A stretch of 64,000 bases of DNA, from contig NZ_LT964979.1 of the NCBI RefSeq assembly GCF_900240335.1, forward strand, positions 2,852,001 to 2,916,000. Reading direction: 5' to 3'. Source of the stretch: Flavimobilis massiliensis (GTDB lineage Bacteria > Actinomycetota > Actinomycetes > Actinomycetales > Cellulomonadaceae). Every line of letters starts with the position of its first letter. Positions within the stretch are counted from its first letter, which is position 1. The notes under the pieces were generated by a model. That model saw only the letters and a program-made list of their open reading frames with translations, made no database searches and was not told the origin of the DNA. Positions 28,873-38,746 of the stretch are shown here, piece by piece. The position numbers were made by a program, and so were the translations under genes.

Positions 28873-29931
28873 ATGAACGAGCACGAGCACGTGGCACCGG
28901 GCTGGGACGACGCGGCCGACACCCTGCGCGGCCTCGCCGCACGCGACCGGTTCTCCGGCGTCGTCGTCGTCGAGGGAGCAGGCGGGCCGCGGCTGCGTCT
29001 TGCGCTCGGCGTCGCGGACCGCGCGGCCGGCCGGCCCGTGACGTTCCACGACCGCTTCGGCACCGCGAGCGTCTCGAAGATGCTCACCGCGGCGGCCGTG
29101 CTCGACGCGCACGTCGCAGGCCTGCTCGACCTCGACGCCCCGGTCGTCGACCTCCTGCCCGCCGCGCGTCGGCCCCGCACGCTCGACCCGCGCGTCACCG
29201 TGCGGCACCTGCTCACGCACACCTCGGGCATCGGCGATTACGCCGAGGAGGACGACACCCAGCCCGGCTATGTCCCTGACTACGCCGCGCTGTGGCGCAC
29301 GATCCCGTCCGTGACGATGGAACGGCCGGACGACTTCCTCCCGCTCTACACCGACCTGCCGCCCGTCGACGAGCCGGGTGCGGCGTTCCACTACTCCAAC
29401 AGCGGCTACGTGCTCCTCGCGGCGCTCCTCGAGGAGGTGACGGGCGACGCGTTCGTCGACCGCGTGACCGAACGCGTCCTCGTCCCCACGGGCATGACGT
29501 CGAGCGGCTACCTGCGCCTCGACGAGGCGCAGCCTGACGTGGCGACCGGTTACCTGCCGCGACGTCGCGGCGCACCGTGGCGCTCGAACGTCCTGGCCAT
29601 GCCCGTCGTCGGCGGGGGCGACGGCGGCTGCTTCCTCACGGCTGACGACGCGACGCGCTTCGCCCGCGCGCTTGGGGACGGCACGCTGCTCGGAGGCGAG
29701 GTCGCGCGCCTCATGCGCACCCCGGGTCCGCGCATCGACGTCGACGCGTCGATGGGGCACGGCGTCTACCTGCTCGAGGACGGCGCGCTCGGGCACGACG
29801 GCGGTGACCCCGGCGTCGAGGCGTACGTCCGCTACGACGTCCCGACCGACGCAACCGTCGTCATCCTCTGCAACGGCGAGGGGATGCTCGACGGCGCGTG
29901 GCGGGCGGTGCGGGAGGCGTTGCGCGGGTAG
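28873..29931 (+). CDS. Serine hydrolase, beta-lactamase/PBP4* family
   Basis: A 352-residue class C beta-lactamase-like hydrolase. SxxK is SVSKM at about residue 65, the YxN motif is YSNSGY near 178, and LLTHTSGIGDYA matches the family. No signal peptide is seen, so it is probably cytoplasmic and more likely an esterase or peptidase than a secreted lactamase. ATG 28873 is used. It is inserted on the + strand between the two exonuclease VII genes. Confidence 0.87.
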   Translation: MNEHEHVAPGWDDAADTLRGLAARDRFSGVVVVEGAGGPRLRLALGVADRAAGRPVTFHDRFGTASVSKMLTAAAVLDAHVAGLLDLDAPVVDLLPAARRPRTLDPRVTVRHLLTHTSGIGDYAEEDDTQPGYVPDYAALWRTIPSVTMERPDDFLPLYTDLPPVDEPGAAFHYSNSGYVLLAALLEEVTGDAFVDRVTERVLVPTGMTSSGYLRLDEAQPDVATGYLPRRRGAPWRSNVLAMPVVGGGDGGCFLTADDATRFARALGDGTLLGGEVARLMRTPGPRIDVDASMGHGVYLLEDGALGHDGGDPGVEAYVRYDVPTDATVVILCNGEGMLDGAWRAVREALRG

Positions 29932-30012
29932 GCCCGCGCGCCAGCGCGCGCCTGTGGAGAACGGCGCTCCGCCGGGATCTTCACGCGCGGTTCGGCGTCC
30001 TCCACGAGCGGC

Positions 30013-31266
30013 TCAGCGCGCCTCGGCGGCGACCTCGCCGTCCGCGAGGCGCACCCGCAACGCGTCGCCCGCCGTCACCTGGCCGGGCTCCCGCAGCACC
30101 GAGCCGTCCGCGAGCTGGACGACCGCGTACCCGCGCTCGAGCACCGCCGCGGGGGACAGCGCCCGCACCTGGGCACGCAACGTCGCGACGTCCGCGCCGC
30201 CGCGGAGGAGCGCGGCGGCGAACGCCGACCGGCCGCGCTCGCGGACCCGTTCGACGTCGGCCTCGCGCGCGTCGACCATCGACGCCGGCCGGGCGAGCGC
30301 GGGACGCGAACGGACCTGCTCGAGCCCCCTTACCTCGCGGTCGAGGAGCGCACGGACCGCGAGCGTCGCGCGCTGGCGTGCCTGGCGCAACCGCAGTCGC
30401 TCCTCCGAGACGTCGGGCACGATGCGCTTGGCCGCGTCCGTGGGCGTCGAAGCCCGGTAGTCGGCGACGAGGTCGAGCAGCGGCGCGTCGGTCTCGTGAC
30501 CGATCGCCGAGACGAGCGGGGTGCGGCACGCCGCCGCGGCCCGCACGAGCGCCTCGTTCGAGAACGGCAGGAGGTCCTCGACCGCGCCGCCGCCACGCGC
30601 GACGACGACGACCTCGACCTCGGGCCGCGCGTCGAGCTCCGCGATCGCGGCGCTCACCTGGTGCACCGCGTCCTTGCCCTGAACAGCGACCTCGCGGATC
30701 TCGAAGCGGACCTGCGGCCAGCGGGCGCGCGCGTTGACGACGACGTCGTGCTCCGCCTTCGACTCGCGTCCGCACACGAGCCCGACGACGCGTGGGAGGA
30801 ACGGCAGTGGCTTCTTGCGGTCCGCGTCGAAGAGCCCCTCGGCTGCGAGGACGTTCTTGAGGTGCTCGATGCGGGCGAGGAGCTCGCCCGTGCCGACGGG
30901 GCGGATCTCGTCGGCCTGCATCTGGAACGAGCCGCGGCCCTTCCAGAACGTCGGCGTCGCGTGGACGACGACGTGCGCGCCCTCCGTGAGGGGCACCTGC
31001 TGCTTGGCGAGGACGTTCGCGTACATCGCGACGGGCAGCGAGACGTCGGCGTCCGTGTCCCGCAGGGTGAGGAACGCCATCGACGCGCCCGGGCGGCGGT
31101 TGAGCTGGACGACCTGGCCCTCGACCCACGTGGGGCTCATACGCGCCATGTAGTCGGCGATCTTCTGAGAGAGCAGCCGGACGGGCCAGGGGTTCTCCGC
31201 GGTCGTGTCGAGGGCACGCGCGGGCAGCGGCGCGCGCCCGGCGGGGCGCTGGTCGTCGGAGGTCAC
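30013..31266 (-). CDS. xseA: Exodeoxyribonuclease VII large subunit
   Basis: A 417-residue nuclease subunit. An N-terminal OB fold (VEGQVVQLNRRPGASMAFLT) is followed by the catalytic region VVARGGGAVEDLLPFSNE and VSAIGHETDAPLLDLVAD. With XseB it digests single-stranded DNA in repair and recombination. The start is GTG 31266; CATGAT lies six bases upstream, hinting at a leaderless transcript. It is divergent from ispH. Confidence 0.93.
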   Translation of the reverse strand: MTSDDQRPAGRAPLPARALDTTAENPWPVRLLSQKIADYMARMSPTWVEGQVVQLNRRPGASMAFLTLRDTDADVSLPVAMYANVLAKQQVPLTEGAHVVVHATPTFWKGRGSFQMQADEIRPVGTGELLARIEHLKNVLAAEGLFDADRKKPLPFLPRVVGLVCGRESKAEHDVVVNARARWPQVRFEIREVAVQGKDAVHQVSAAIAELDARPEVEVVVVARGGGAVEDLLPFSNEALVRAAAACRTPLVSAIGHETDAPLLDLVADYRASTPTDAAKRIVPDVSEERLRLRQARQRATLAVRALLDREVRGLEQVRSRPALARPASMVDAREADVERVRERGRSAFAAALLRGGADVATLRAQVRALSPAAVLERGYAVVQLADGSVLREPGQVTAGDALRVRLADGEVAAEAR

Positions 31267-31404
31267 GCGCCCATCATGCCCGCCCCCACCGACATCCGAC
31301 CGCTCCCAGCAAACTGCGACCGCCCCCCGTAACCTCCGACCGCCCCGCCGGCCTCGACCCGGTCGCTCCTTCATCACCTCCTTCTTCTTCTTCTCTCTCT
31401 TCCG

Positions 31405-31455
31405 CGACTCGTAGGTCTGGAGCACCGTTCGATGGTGCTCGAGACCTACGAGTCG
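31405..31455. repeat. 22-bp inverted repeat between divergent xseA and ispH
   Basis: Arms at 31405-31426 and 31434-31455 begin and end with CGACTCGTAGGTCT/AGACCTACGAGTCG and have a single mismatch around a 7-base loop. A pyrimidine-only run precedes it at about 31379-31403. Both flanking genes are transcribed away from it, so a simple terminator is unlikely. Confidence 0.75.
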
Positions 31456-31551
31456 GTTCGCTCGGGAGCGGGCGGGAGAACTTCGAGGGGAGAGGGTGCG
31501 GAGGTGGGGTGCGTCACGGCCCGTCCGGAGCGCCTCACCTAGACTGGCCGG

Positions 31552-32604
31552 GTGACCACCACCTCTGCCTCGCCGGCCCCCGCGACCGACGCCCCGACGA
31601 CCGGACGGGTCCTGCTCGCAGCCCCGCGCGGGTACTGCGCGGGCGTCGACCGTGCCGTCGTCGCCGTCGAGAAGGCCCTCGAGCACTACGGCGCCCCCAT
31701 CTACGTGCGCAAGGAGATCGTCCACAACAAGTACGTCGTCGAGACGCTCGCCGAGCGCGGCGCGATCTTCGTCGACGAGACCGACGAGGTTCCTGAGGGC
31801 GCACGCGTCGTGTTCTCCGCGCACGGGGTGTCCCCGGCGGTCCACGAGGCGGCCGCAGCGCGCGCGCTCGAGACGATCGACGCGACGTGCCCGCTCGTCA
31901 CGAAGGTCCACAAGGAGGCCGTGCGCTTCGCGGCTGACGACTACGACATCCTCCTCATCGGCCACGAGGGCCACGAGGAGGTCGAGGGCACCGCGGGCGA
32001 GGCCCCCGAGCACATCCAGATCGTCAACTCGCCCGACGAGGTCGACAAGGTCGTCGTGCGCGACCCGGACAAGGTCGTGTGGATCTCGCAGACGACGCTC
32101 TCGGTCGACGAGACGATGGAGACCGTCCGCCGGCTGCGTGAGCGCTTCCCGACGCTCCAGGACCCGCCGAGCGACGACATCTGCTACGCGACGCAGAACC
32201 GTCAGGTTGCCGTGAAGAAGCTCGCGCCGCGCTGCGAGCTCGTCATCGTCGTGGGTTCGCGCAACTCGTCGAACTCGGTGCGGCTCATGGAGGTCGCCAA
32301 GGAGGCCGGCGCCGACGACGCGCACCTCATCGACTACGCCAAGGAGATCGACCCGGCGTGGCTCGAGGGCGTGACGACGGTCGGTGTGACGTCGGGTGCG
32401 TCGGTTCCCGAGATCCTCGTCGAGGAGGTTCTGCGTTACCTCGCGGAGCGCGGCTACGGCGAGGTCGAGGAGGTCCGGACGGCGACGGAGGACCTCATGT
32501 TCTCGCTGCCGCGTGAGCTGCGCGGCGCGCTCAAGGCCGCGGGCCAGGGGTCGGGGCGTCCCGAGCGTGAGGGGCGGCGCGCGCTCAAGGTCGACGCTGT
32601 CTGA
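31552..32604 (+). CDS. ispH: 4-hydroxy-3-methylbut-2-enyl diphosphate reductase
   Basis: A 350-residue iron-sulphur enzyme, the last step of the MEP pathway, making IPP and DMAPP. The three cluster cysteines lie in RGYCAGVDRA, DATCPLVTKVH and DDICYATQNRQ. VGSRNSSNS binds the substrate. GTG 31552 follows TAGACT by six bases, so the mRNA is probably leaderless. A strong terminator follows. Confidence 0.95.
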   Translation: MTTTSASPAPATDAPTTGRVLLAAPRGYCAGVDRAVVAVEKALEHYGAPIYVRKEIVHNKYVVETLAERGAIFVDETDEVPEGARVVFSAHGVSPAVHEAAAARALETIDATCPLVTKVHKEAVRFAADDYDILLIGHEGHEEVEGTAGEAPEHIQIVNSPDEVDKVVVRDPDKVVWISQTTLSVDETMETVRRLRERFPTLQDPPSDDICYATQNRQVAVKKLAPRCELVIVVGSRNSSNSVRLMEVAKEAGADDAHLIDYAKEIDPAWLEGVTTVGVTSGASVPEILVEEVLRYLAERGYGEVEEVRTATEDLMFSLPRELRGALKAAGQGSGRPEREGRRALKVDAV

Positions 32605-32615
32605 CAGGTCCGTCC

Positions 32616-32656
32616 GCCGACGGCCGGTCGCCCCGTGCGGGTGACCGGCCGTCGGC
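32616..32656. terminator. Terminator between convergent ispH and cysteine synthase genes
   Basis: An 18-bp stem runs from 32616 to 32633 and pairs with 32639-32656, with one wobble pair and a 5-base loop. Confidence 0.8.
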
Positions 32657-32673
32657 GTTGACGGCGCAGGACG

Positions 32674-33579
32674 TCAGTCCGGGAAGATGCCGGTCGAGAG
32701 GTAGCGGTCGCCCCGGTCGGGGAGGATGACGACGATCGTCGCGTCCTCGACCTCGCGGGCGAGCCGCACGGCGACGGCGGTCGCGCCGCCTGCGGAGACT
32801 CCCGCGAAGATGCCTTCGCGCGCGGCGAGGGCGCGGGTCGTGTCCTCGGCCTCGGCCTGGGTGACGGAGCGGACCTCGTCGATGACCGACGGGTCGTGGA
32901 TCGCGGGCAGGTACTCGGCGGGCCACGCCCGGATTCCGGCGATGCGTGCGCCCTCCGCAGGCTGCACGCCGACGATCCGGACGTCCGTGCTGCGCTCCTT
33001 GAGGTAGCGTCCGGCGCCGACGATCGTGCCTGTCGTCCCCATCGAGGAGACGAGGTGCGTGACACGGCCTCGTGTTGCCTCCCAGATCTCGGGGCCAGTC
33101 GTGCGGTGGTGGGCGTCGGGGTTGTCGGGGTTGGAGAACTGGTCGAGGACGACGCCCTCGCCGCGGGCGGCCATAGCGGCGACGAGGTCGCGTGCGTGCT
33201 CCATGCCGAGCGCGGGGTCGGTGAGGACGAGCTCGGCGCCGTACGCGCGCATGGTGCGGGCGCGCTCGACGGAGAGGTCGCCGGGCATGACGAGGATCAT
33301 GCGGTACCCCTTGATGGCGGCGGCCATGGCGAGCGCGATGCCGGTGTTGCCGCTCGTCGCCTCGACGAGCGTGTCGCCGGGGCGAATGGTGCCGCGTTCC
33401 TCGGCGCGCTGGATCATGTTGAGCGCGGGGCGGTCCTTGACGGAGCCGGCGGGGTTGGTGCCCTCGAGCTTGGCAAGGACGACGGTGCCGGTCGCGGCGT
33501 CCTCCGCGAGGCGTTGCAGGCGCACGAGGGGGGTGCGGCCGACGGTGTCCTCGAGCGTGGGGTAGTCGGGCCCGGTCAT
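32674..33579 (-). CDS. Cysteine synthase (CysM-type PLP enzyme)
   Basis: A 301-residue PLP-dependent enzyme of the O-acetylserine sulfhydrylase family. The PLP lysine is in NPAGSVKDRPA, the substrate loop is EATSGNTGIALA, and the phosphate-binding glycines are SSMGTTGTIVG. It forms cysteine, or an analogue such as sulfocysteine, from an activated serine. The short C-terminus fits CysM better than CysK or cystathionine beta-synthase. GGAAGGA precedes the ATG. Confidence 0.9.
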   Translation of the reverse strand: MTGPDYPTLEDTVGRTPLVRLQRLAEDAATGTVVLAKLEGTNPAGSVKDRPALNMIQRAEERGTIRPGDTLVEATSGNTGIALAMAAAIKGYRMILVMPGDLSVERARTMRAYGAELVLTDPALGMEHARDLVAAMAARGEGVVLDQFSNPDNPDAHHRTTGPEIWEATRGRVTHLVSSMGTTGTIVGAGRYLKERSTDVRIVGVQPAEGARIAGIRAWPAEYLPAIHDPSVIDEVRSVTQAEAEDTTRALAAREGIFAGVSAGGATAVAVRLAREVEDATIVVILPDRGDRYLSTGIFPD

Positions 33580-33602
33580 GGGTGTCCTTCCGTCGGCGGT
33601 GC

Positions 33603-34934
33603 TCAGCCCAGGTTACGCACGTCCGGGGTGACGTCATCGCTGGGGTCGTCGTCGTCCCGCGTGGCGAGCACCGAGAGCAGAGGGTTCGCGGGAGGGGGAG
33701 CGTCGAGCTCGGCGTCGGTGACGCCGAGGTCGCGGAACCTCCGTGCCGTGACGAGGACACGGGTCTCGAGGGAGCCGACGGCCTGGTTGTACGCGCCGGC
33801 CGCGGACTCGATCGCGCGACCGACCTTGCCGAGGTGTCCGGAGAGCGTGCTGAGCCGCGTGTGGAGCTCGCGGCCGAGCGTGAGGACCTGCTGCGCGTTC
33901 TCAGCGAGGGTCTCCTCGCGCCACGCGTGCGCGACGGTGCGCAGGAGCGCGAGCAGCGTCATGGGGGTTGCGACGACGACGTTCTTCGAGAACGCGTGCT
34001 CGACGAGCCCGCCGTCGGCCTCGAGCGCCGCGTGGAGGAACGGCTCGGCGGGCACGAAGAGCACGACGAACTCGGGCGACGGGGCGAGATGCTCCCAGTA
34101 GCGCTTGCCGCCGAGGTCGTCGATGTGCCGCCGTACGGCGCGGGCGTGCGCCGCGAGCCGCTCGGCGCGCACCGCCGGGTCGTCGGACTCGCACGCCTCG
34201 AGGTAGGCGTTGAAGGGCACCTTGGCGTCGACGACGACGTTCTTGCCGCCCGCGAGCCGCACGACCATGTCGGGGCGGAGGGCACCGTCGTCGGTGCGGA
34301 CATGGACCTGCTCGTCGAAGTCGACGCGGTCGAGGAGCCCCGCGGCCTCGACGACGCGGCGGAGCTGGGTCTCCCCCCAGCGGCCGCGGACGTCGCTCGT
34401 ACGGAGCGCGGCGACGAGCCGGCCAGTCTCGGCGCGGAGGCGCTCGGACGACTCCCGCATGGCGCGCACCTGCTCGCCGAGGCTTGCGCTGCTCGCGAGC
34501 CGCGCGCGCTCGGCAGCCGTCACCTCGGTGCGCAGCTGGCCGAGGGTCGTCGCGATGGGGTCGACGAGCGCCCGCACGGACTCCTCGCGCCGCAGCATGT
34601 CGGCCTGCCCGGCGACCTGCGTGGCCCGCAGCCGCTGCTCGGCCAGGCCGAGGAACTGCTCCGAGCTCGACGCGAGGGCCTCGGCGGCGAGCACGCGGAA
34701 GCGGTCCTCGGCGCGCTTGCCAGCCTCGACCTCCGCGGCGAGACGCTCCGCGCCCGCGCGGCGCTCTGCCTCGAGCTCGGCGCCGAGCCGTTCGGCGCGC
34801 AGCGCGTGCTCGCGGTCCGCGCGGGCTCCGCGCACGACCGCACCGAGGTAGCCGAGAGCAGCGCCCACGAGCAGCGCCGCGAGGAGAGCAACAGGGTCGT
34901 CCATGTCGCTGAGCCAAGCACGTGCCACCGACAT
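33603..34934 (-). CDS. rmuC: DNA recombination protein RmuC
   Basis: A 443-residue protein with an N-terminal membrane anchor (ALLAALLVGAALGYLGAVV), a long coiled coil of about 150 residues, and the RmuC nuclease-like core (RGRWGETQLRRVVEAAG, VVDAKVPFNAYLEA). RmuC limits recombination at inverted repeats. Two starts are possible: ATG 34934, eight bases after a TAACGT box, and ATG 34904 (MDDPV), which begins directly at the anchor. It shares a 24-base divergent promoter region with the ABC transporter. Confidence 0.88.
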   Translation of the reverse strand: MSVARAWLSDMDDPVALLAALLVGAALGYLGAVVRGARADREHALRAERLGAELEAERRAGAERLAAEVEAGKRAEDRFRVLAAEALASSSEQFLGLAEQRLRATQVAGQADMLRREESVRALVDPIATTLGQLRTEVTAAERARLASSASLGEQVRAMRESSERLRAETGRLVAALRTSDVRGRWGETQLRRVVEAAGLLDRVDFDEQVHVRTDDGALRPDMVVRLAGGKNVVVDAKVPFNAYLEACESDDPAVRAERLAAHARAVRRHIDDLGGKRYWEHLAPSPEFVVLFVPAEPFLHAALEADGGLVEHAFSKNVVVATPMTLLALLRTVAHAWREETLAENAQQVLTLGRELHTRLSTLSGHLGKVGRAIESAAGAYNQAVGSLETRVLVTARRFRDLGVTDAELDAPPPANPLLSVLATRDDDDPSDDVTPDVRNLG

Positions 34935-34958
34935 TCGCGCGAACGTTAGGCTCAGCGC

Positions 34959-35732
34959 ATGGATGCATCAGGCGCGCCACCGCTCGCGATCGAGGCGCGC
35001 GACCTCTGGCGACGCTTCGGGACGACGGTCGCGGTCGCAGGGATCGACCTTCTCGTGCCCACGGGCTCGTTCTACGGCGTCGTCGGCCCCAACGGTGCGG
35101 GCAAGACGACGACGCTCTCGATGATCACCGGCCTCCTGCGACCCGACGCGGGGCACGTGAGCATCCACGGCACCGACCTGTGGGCCGATCCAGATGTCGC
35201 GAAGCGACTCCTCGGCGCGCTGCCCGACGGCGTCCGGCTCTTCGACCGCCTCACGGGCGCGCAGCTCATCACGTACGCGGGCCTGCTGCGCGGCCTCGAC
35301 CGCGACGTCGTCGCCTCCCGCACCGCCGAGCTCCTCGCCGCGCTTGACCTTGAGCAGGCGGGCAGCACGCTCGTCTCCGACTACTCGGCGGGCATGACGA
35401 AGAAGGTCGCGCTCGCGACCGCGATCGTCCACGGGCCGCGCGTCATGGTGCTCGACGAGCCGTTCGAAGCCGTCGACCCGGTGTCGGCCGCTAACATCCG
35501 TGACATTCTCCGGCAGTTCGTCGCGGGCGGCGGCACCGTCGTCGTCTCGTCGCACGTCATGGAGCTCGTCGAGCGCATGTGCGACCACGTCGCGATCGTC
35601 GCCGCGGGCCGCGTCCTTGCTGCGGGGACGGTCGACGAGGTGCGCGGCACCGCGACGCTCGAGGACCGGTTCGTCGAGCTCGTCGGCGGTCGCCGCACGT
35701 CTGAGGGGCTGCAGTGGTTGCACACGTCGTGA
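34959..35732 (+). CDS. ABC transporter ATP-binding protein
   Basis: A 257-residue ATPase with Walker A GPNGAGKTTT, a degenerate signature YSAGMTKKVAL, Walker B VMVLDEPFE and the His loop SSHVMELVE. This is the arrangement of ABC-2-type exporter ATPases. TAGGCT lies six bases before the ATG, giving a leaderless transcript. The next gene, a permease, overlaps its stop by four bases, so the two form one transporter. Confidence 0.92.
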   Translation: MDASGAPPLAIEARDLWRRFGTTVAVAGIDLLVPTGSFYGVVGPNGAGKTTTLSMITGLLRPDAGHVSIHGTDLWADPDVAKRLLGALPDGVRLFDRLTGAQLITYAGLLRGLDRDVVASRTAELLAALDLEQAGSTLVSDYSAGMTKKVALATAIVHGPRVMVLDEPFEAVDPVSAANIRDILRQFVAGGGTVVVSSHVMELVERMCDHVAIVAAGRVLAAGTVDEVRGTATLEDRFVELVGGRRTSEGLQWLHTS

Positions 35733-37276
35733 GGCTGCGGCTCACGCTGTGGGCCGGAAGCCTGCGCGCGAGCCCGTGGCAGATCGTCGGGCTCGCGCTG
35801 GGACTGCTCAACGCCGTGCTCGTCTCGCTCGTGCTCGTCGGATCGATGGCGTACACGCGGACGATCGCCGAGGAGACGTGGGACGTCACGCTCATCGTCG
35901 GTGGTGCGCTCGTCGTCGTCGGCTGGTGGGTCGTGCCGCTGCTCGCGTTCGGTGTGGACTCGGCGCTCGACCCGCGCCGGTTCGCGCTGCTCGCCGTGCC
36001 GCGCAGGCCGCTGCTCGCGGGACTCGCGGTCGCGGGCCTCCTCGGCATCCCGGGGCTCACGACGCTCGCGGTCGCGACGGCCGGGCTGCTCGTGTGGGTG
36101 CCTGACATCCTCCCGATCATCGTCGGGCTCGTGCTGCTCCCCGTCGTCATGCTCACGTGCATCGCCGGCTCACGGGCGTTCGCGCTCCTCATGGAGCCGT
36201 TGCTCGCGGCGCGGCGCTTCCGGGAGGTCGTGGGCGTGCTCGCGCTCGCCCCGATCGTCGTCGTCGCGCCCGCGCTCGGGCAGTCGCTGCGCGCGCTGCG
36301 GCGCGGCGCGGACGTCGCGCCCGCGCTCATCGAGATCGTCGGCTGGACGCCGCCCGGCGCGGTGTGGGCCGTGCAGGTCGACGTCGCCCAGGGGCGCTGG
36401 GGCCGGGCTGCGGCGCACCTCGCGATCGCGCTCGTCACGGCGGCGCTGCTCGTCAAGCTGTGGGACGTCGGGCTCGAGCGAGCGCTCACGACGCCGCCGC
36501 CGCGCCCCAACGTCGTCGCGCAGCACGGCCCGGGCTGGTTCGGTCGCCTGCCAGCGACGCCGACGGGTGCGGTGCTCGCGCGCAGCCTCACGTACTGGGC
36601 GCGCGACTCCCGGTACATATCGAACCTCACGGTGCTGCCCGTGCTCGTCGTCGCGCTGCACGTCCTGTCGCAGGGTGCGGCCCCGGTGACGACGATCATC
36701 GCCCCGGCGATCGTCGCGTTCACGCTCGGCTGGGCGGTCGTCGCGGACGTCGCGATGGACTCCTCGGCGTTCTGGCTGCACGCGTCGGCGGGGGTGCGGG
36801 GGATCGCGGACCGGACGGGGCGGGCGCTCGCCGTGCTTGTCGTCGGCGTGCCGGCGGTCGTCGTCACGTTCGTCGCCGGTGCGTGGCGGGCGGACCGCTG
36901 GGGCCTTGCGCCCGCGTCGCTTGGGCTGTCGGCGGTGCTGCTGGGGGCGTCCCTCGGGATCTCGTCGCTCGTCTCGGCGTGGGTGCTGTTCGCGGTGCCG
37001 GCGCCGGGGGACGGGCCGTTCTCGACGCCGCACGGCTCGGCGACCGCGAACCTCTTCGTGCAGTCGCTCGCGTGGATCGTCGTCATGGTCCTCGCGACGC
37101 CGTCGATTGTGTTGACGGTGTACGCGTGGCGCGGCTCGGCGGCGGCGGGGTGGGGCGGTCTCGCGCTCGGGCTGACGCTCGGCGTCGGGCTGCTCGTCGC
37201 GGGGCTGCGGGTCGGGGCACGCATCTACGACGCGCGCGTCCCCGAGCTCGTCCACGCGTTGCGCACGCGCGGCTGA
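35729..37276 (+). CDS. ABC exporter permease
   Basis: A 515-residue protein with about ten to twelve hydrophobic segments, acting with the preceding ATPase. The cargo is unknown. GTG 35729 (VRLRLTLWAGSL) gives a four-base GTGA overlap with the ATPase stop and is preferred over GTG 35714, fifteen bases earlier in the same frame. It converges with an MFS gene, leaving 60 bases without a clear terminator. Confidence 0.82.
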   Translation: MRLRLTLWAGSLRASPWQIVGLALGLLNAVLVSLVLVGSMAYTRTIAEETWDVTLIVGGALVVVGWWVVPLLAFGVDSALDPRRFALLAVPRRPLLAGLAVAGLLGIPGLTTLAVATAGLLVWVPDILPIIVGLVLLPVVMLTCIAGSRAFALLMEPLLAARRFREVVGVLALAPIVVVAPALGQSLRALRRGADVAPALIEIVGWTPPGAVWAVQVDVAQGRWGRAAAHLAIALVTAALLVKLWDVGLERALTTPPPRPNVVAQHGPGWFGRLPATPTGAVLARSLTYWARDSRYISNLTVLPVLVVALHVLSQGAAPVTTIIAPAIVAFTLGWAVVADVAMDSSAFWLHASAGVRGIADRTGRALAVLVVGVPAVVVTFVAGAWRADRWGLAPASLGLSAVLLGASLGISSLVSAWVLFAVPAPGDGPFSTPHGSATANLFVQSLAWIVVMVLATPSIVLTVYAWRGSAAAGWGGLALGLTLGVGLLVAGLRVGARIYDARVPELVHALRTRG

Positions 37277-37336
37277 GGTCGCCGGCTCGGCGTCTCGTCC
37301 GCGCCGGTCGGCCCGCGGTGTCGGGGCTGCCGGTGT

Positions 37337-38713
37337 TCAGGCTGTGGCGGCGGTTGGTGCGGTTCCGTCGGGCAGCGTCGTGCGGCCTGCGAGCCACAGC
37401 GCGACGAGCCCGAGCAGCGTCGTGAGTCCGAACCCGAGGAGGTAGCCGCCGATGCCGAGGGCGTTGACGACGACGTGCACGGCCGCGCCCGTGAGCGCGA
37501 TCGCGAGGGACATGCCGAGCGCGTCGGAGACCTGGAGCGCGGACGTCGCGGCGCCGTGCTCGGCGGGCGGGGCGACGTCGAGGACGAGCACCGAGAGCGT
37601 CGGGTAGACCATGCCGACGCCGAGCCCGGCGAGCGCCCACGCGACCCAGCCGACGGCGAGCGGCGTGCCGGGCAGCGCGATGGTCGCTGACGCGGCGATG
37701 CCGACGATGCTCAGCGTCGTGCCGAGCCGCAGGTACGTGAGCGACGACGCGAGGTTGCGGCCACGCAGCTGGGACCCGAGGGCCCACGTGACGGCCGCGA
37801 CGGTGAGGATCGTGCCGGAGCGTGTGGGGCTGAGGCCGCGCTCGGTCTGGAGGATGAGCGGCAGCATGACCTCGGTCGCGAAGTAGGCGGCGGCGATGAC
37901 GCCGCGCAGCCCGACGACGGCCGGCAGGCCGCGCCGGGCGCGGAGCGTGCCCGGCGGCAGGAGGAAGTGCGCGGCGACGAGCGCCGCGAGCAGACCTGCG
38001 GCACCGACGACGACGCCTGCGGTCCCGTCGCGCTCGGTCGCGAGGGTGACGACGGTGACGCCGACGCCTGCGACGGCGCCCCAGCCGATGCGCCGGACGC
38101 CCGCGCGCGTCGTGGCGGCGTCGGGCAGGGTCTCGGGGCCGGGGACGTGCCATGTCGTCCGCAGGACGACGGCGGCCGCGGGTGCGGCGACGAGCGCGAC
38201 CGCGCCGAACACCCAGCGCCACCCGATCGTGTCGACGACGAGCCCCGCGACCACGGGCCCGACGAGCGAGGGCACGACCCACGCGGCGGCGAACCATGCG
38301 AAGACTCGGGCGCGCTGCGCGGGCGCGAAGGCGCGCGCGACGACCATGTAGAGCGCGACGACGTACGCGCCCTGCCCGAGGCCTTGAAGAGCACGCCCGA
38401 GGAGCAGCAGGCTCATCGACGGCGTGAACGCGGCGATGACGAGGCCCGCGGCGAACGTCACGACGCCGAGCAGCATGGGCAGCGCAGGGCGCGCCCGGTC
38501 GGCCACGACGCCTGCCGCCACCATGCCGACGACGCTCGTCGCGACCGTCAGCGCGAACGCGGCCGAGTACAGCGCCATGCCGTCGAGCGCTCGGGCGATC
38601 GTCGCCATGGCCGTCGCGACGGCGAGCGACTCGAACGCTCCGGCGGTGATGAGGGTGACCATCCCAACGACGAGCATGGTCTGGCGGGGCGCGGAGGACG
38701 GCAGGTCGTGCAC
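37337..38713 (-). CDS. MFS transporter
   Basis: A 458-residue permease with about fourteen hydrophobic segments in a DHA-like layout (AFALTVATSVVGMVAAGVVADR, LLLGRALQGLGQGAYV). The exported compound is unknown. GTG 38713 follows TAGGGT on the minus strand by six bases, so the mRNA is probably leaderless. It is divergent from ychF, with 33 bases between the starts. Confidence 0.87.
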   Translation of the reverse strand: MHDLPSSAPRQTMLVVGMVTLITAGAFESLAVATAMATIARALDGMALYSAAFALTVATSVVGMVAAGVVADRARPALPMLLGVVTFAAGLVIAAFTPSMSLLLLGRALQGLGQGAYVVALYMVVARAFAPAQRARVFAWFAAAWVVPSLVGPVVAGLVVDTIGWRWVFGAVALVAAPAAAVVLRTTWHVPGPETLPDAATTRAGVRRIGWGAVAGVGVTVVTLATERDGTAGVVVGAAGLLAALVAAHFLLPPGTLRARRGLPAVVGLRGVIAAAYFATEVMLPLILQTERGLSPTRSGTILTVAAVTWALGSQLRGRNLASSLTYLRLGTTLSIVGIAASATIALPGTPLAVGWVAWALAGLGVGMVYPTLSVLVLDVAPPAEHGAATSALQVSDALGMSLAIALTGAAVHVVVNALGIGGYLLGFGLTTLLGLVALWLAGRTTLPDGTAPTAATA

Positions 38714-38746
38714 CGGCCAACCCTAGCCCCCGTAGACTGTGTGCCC

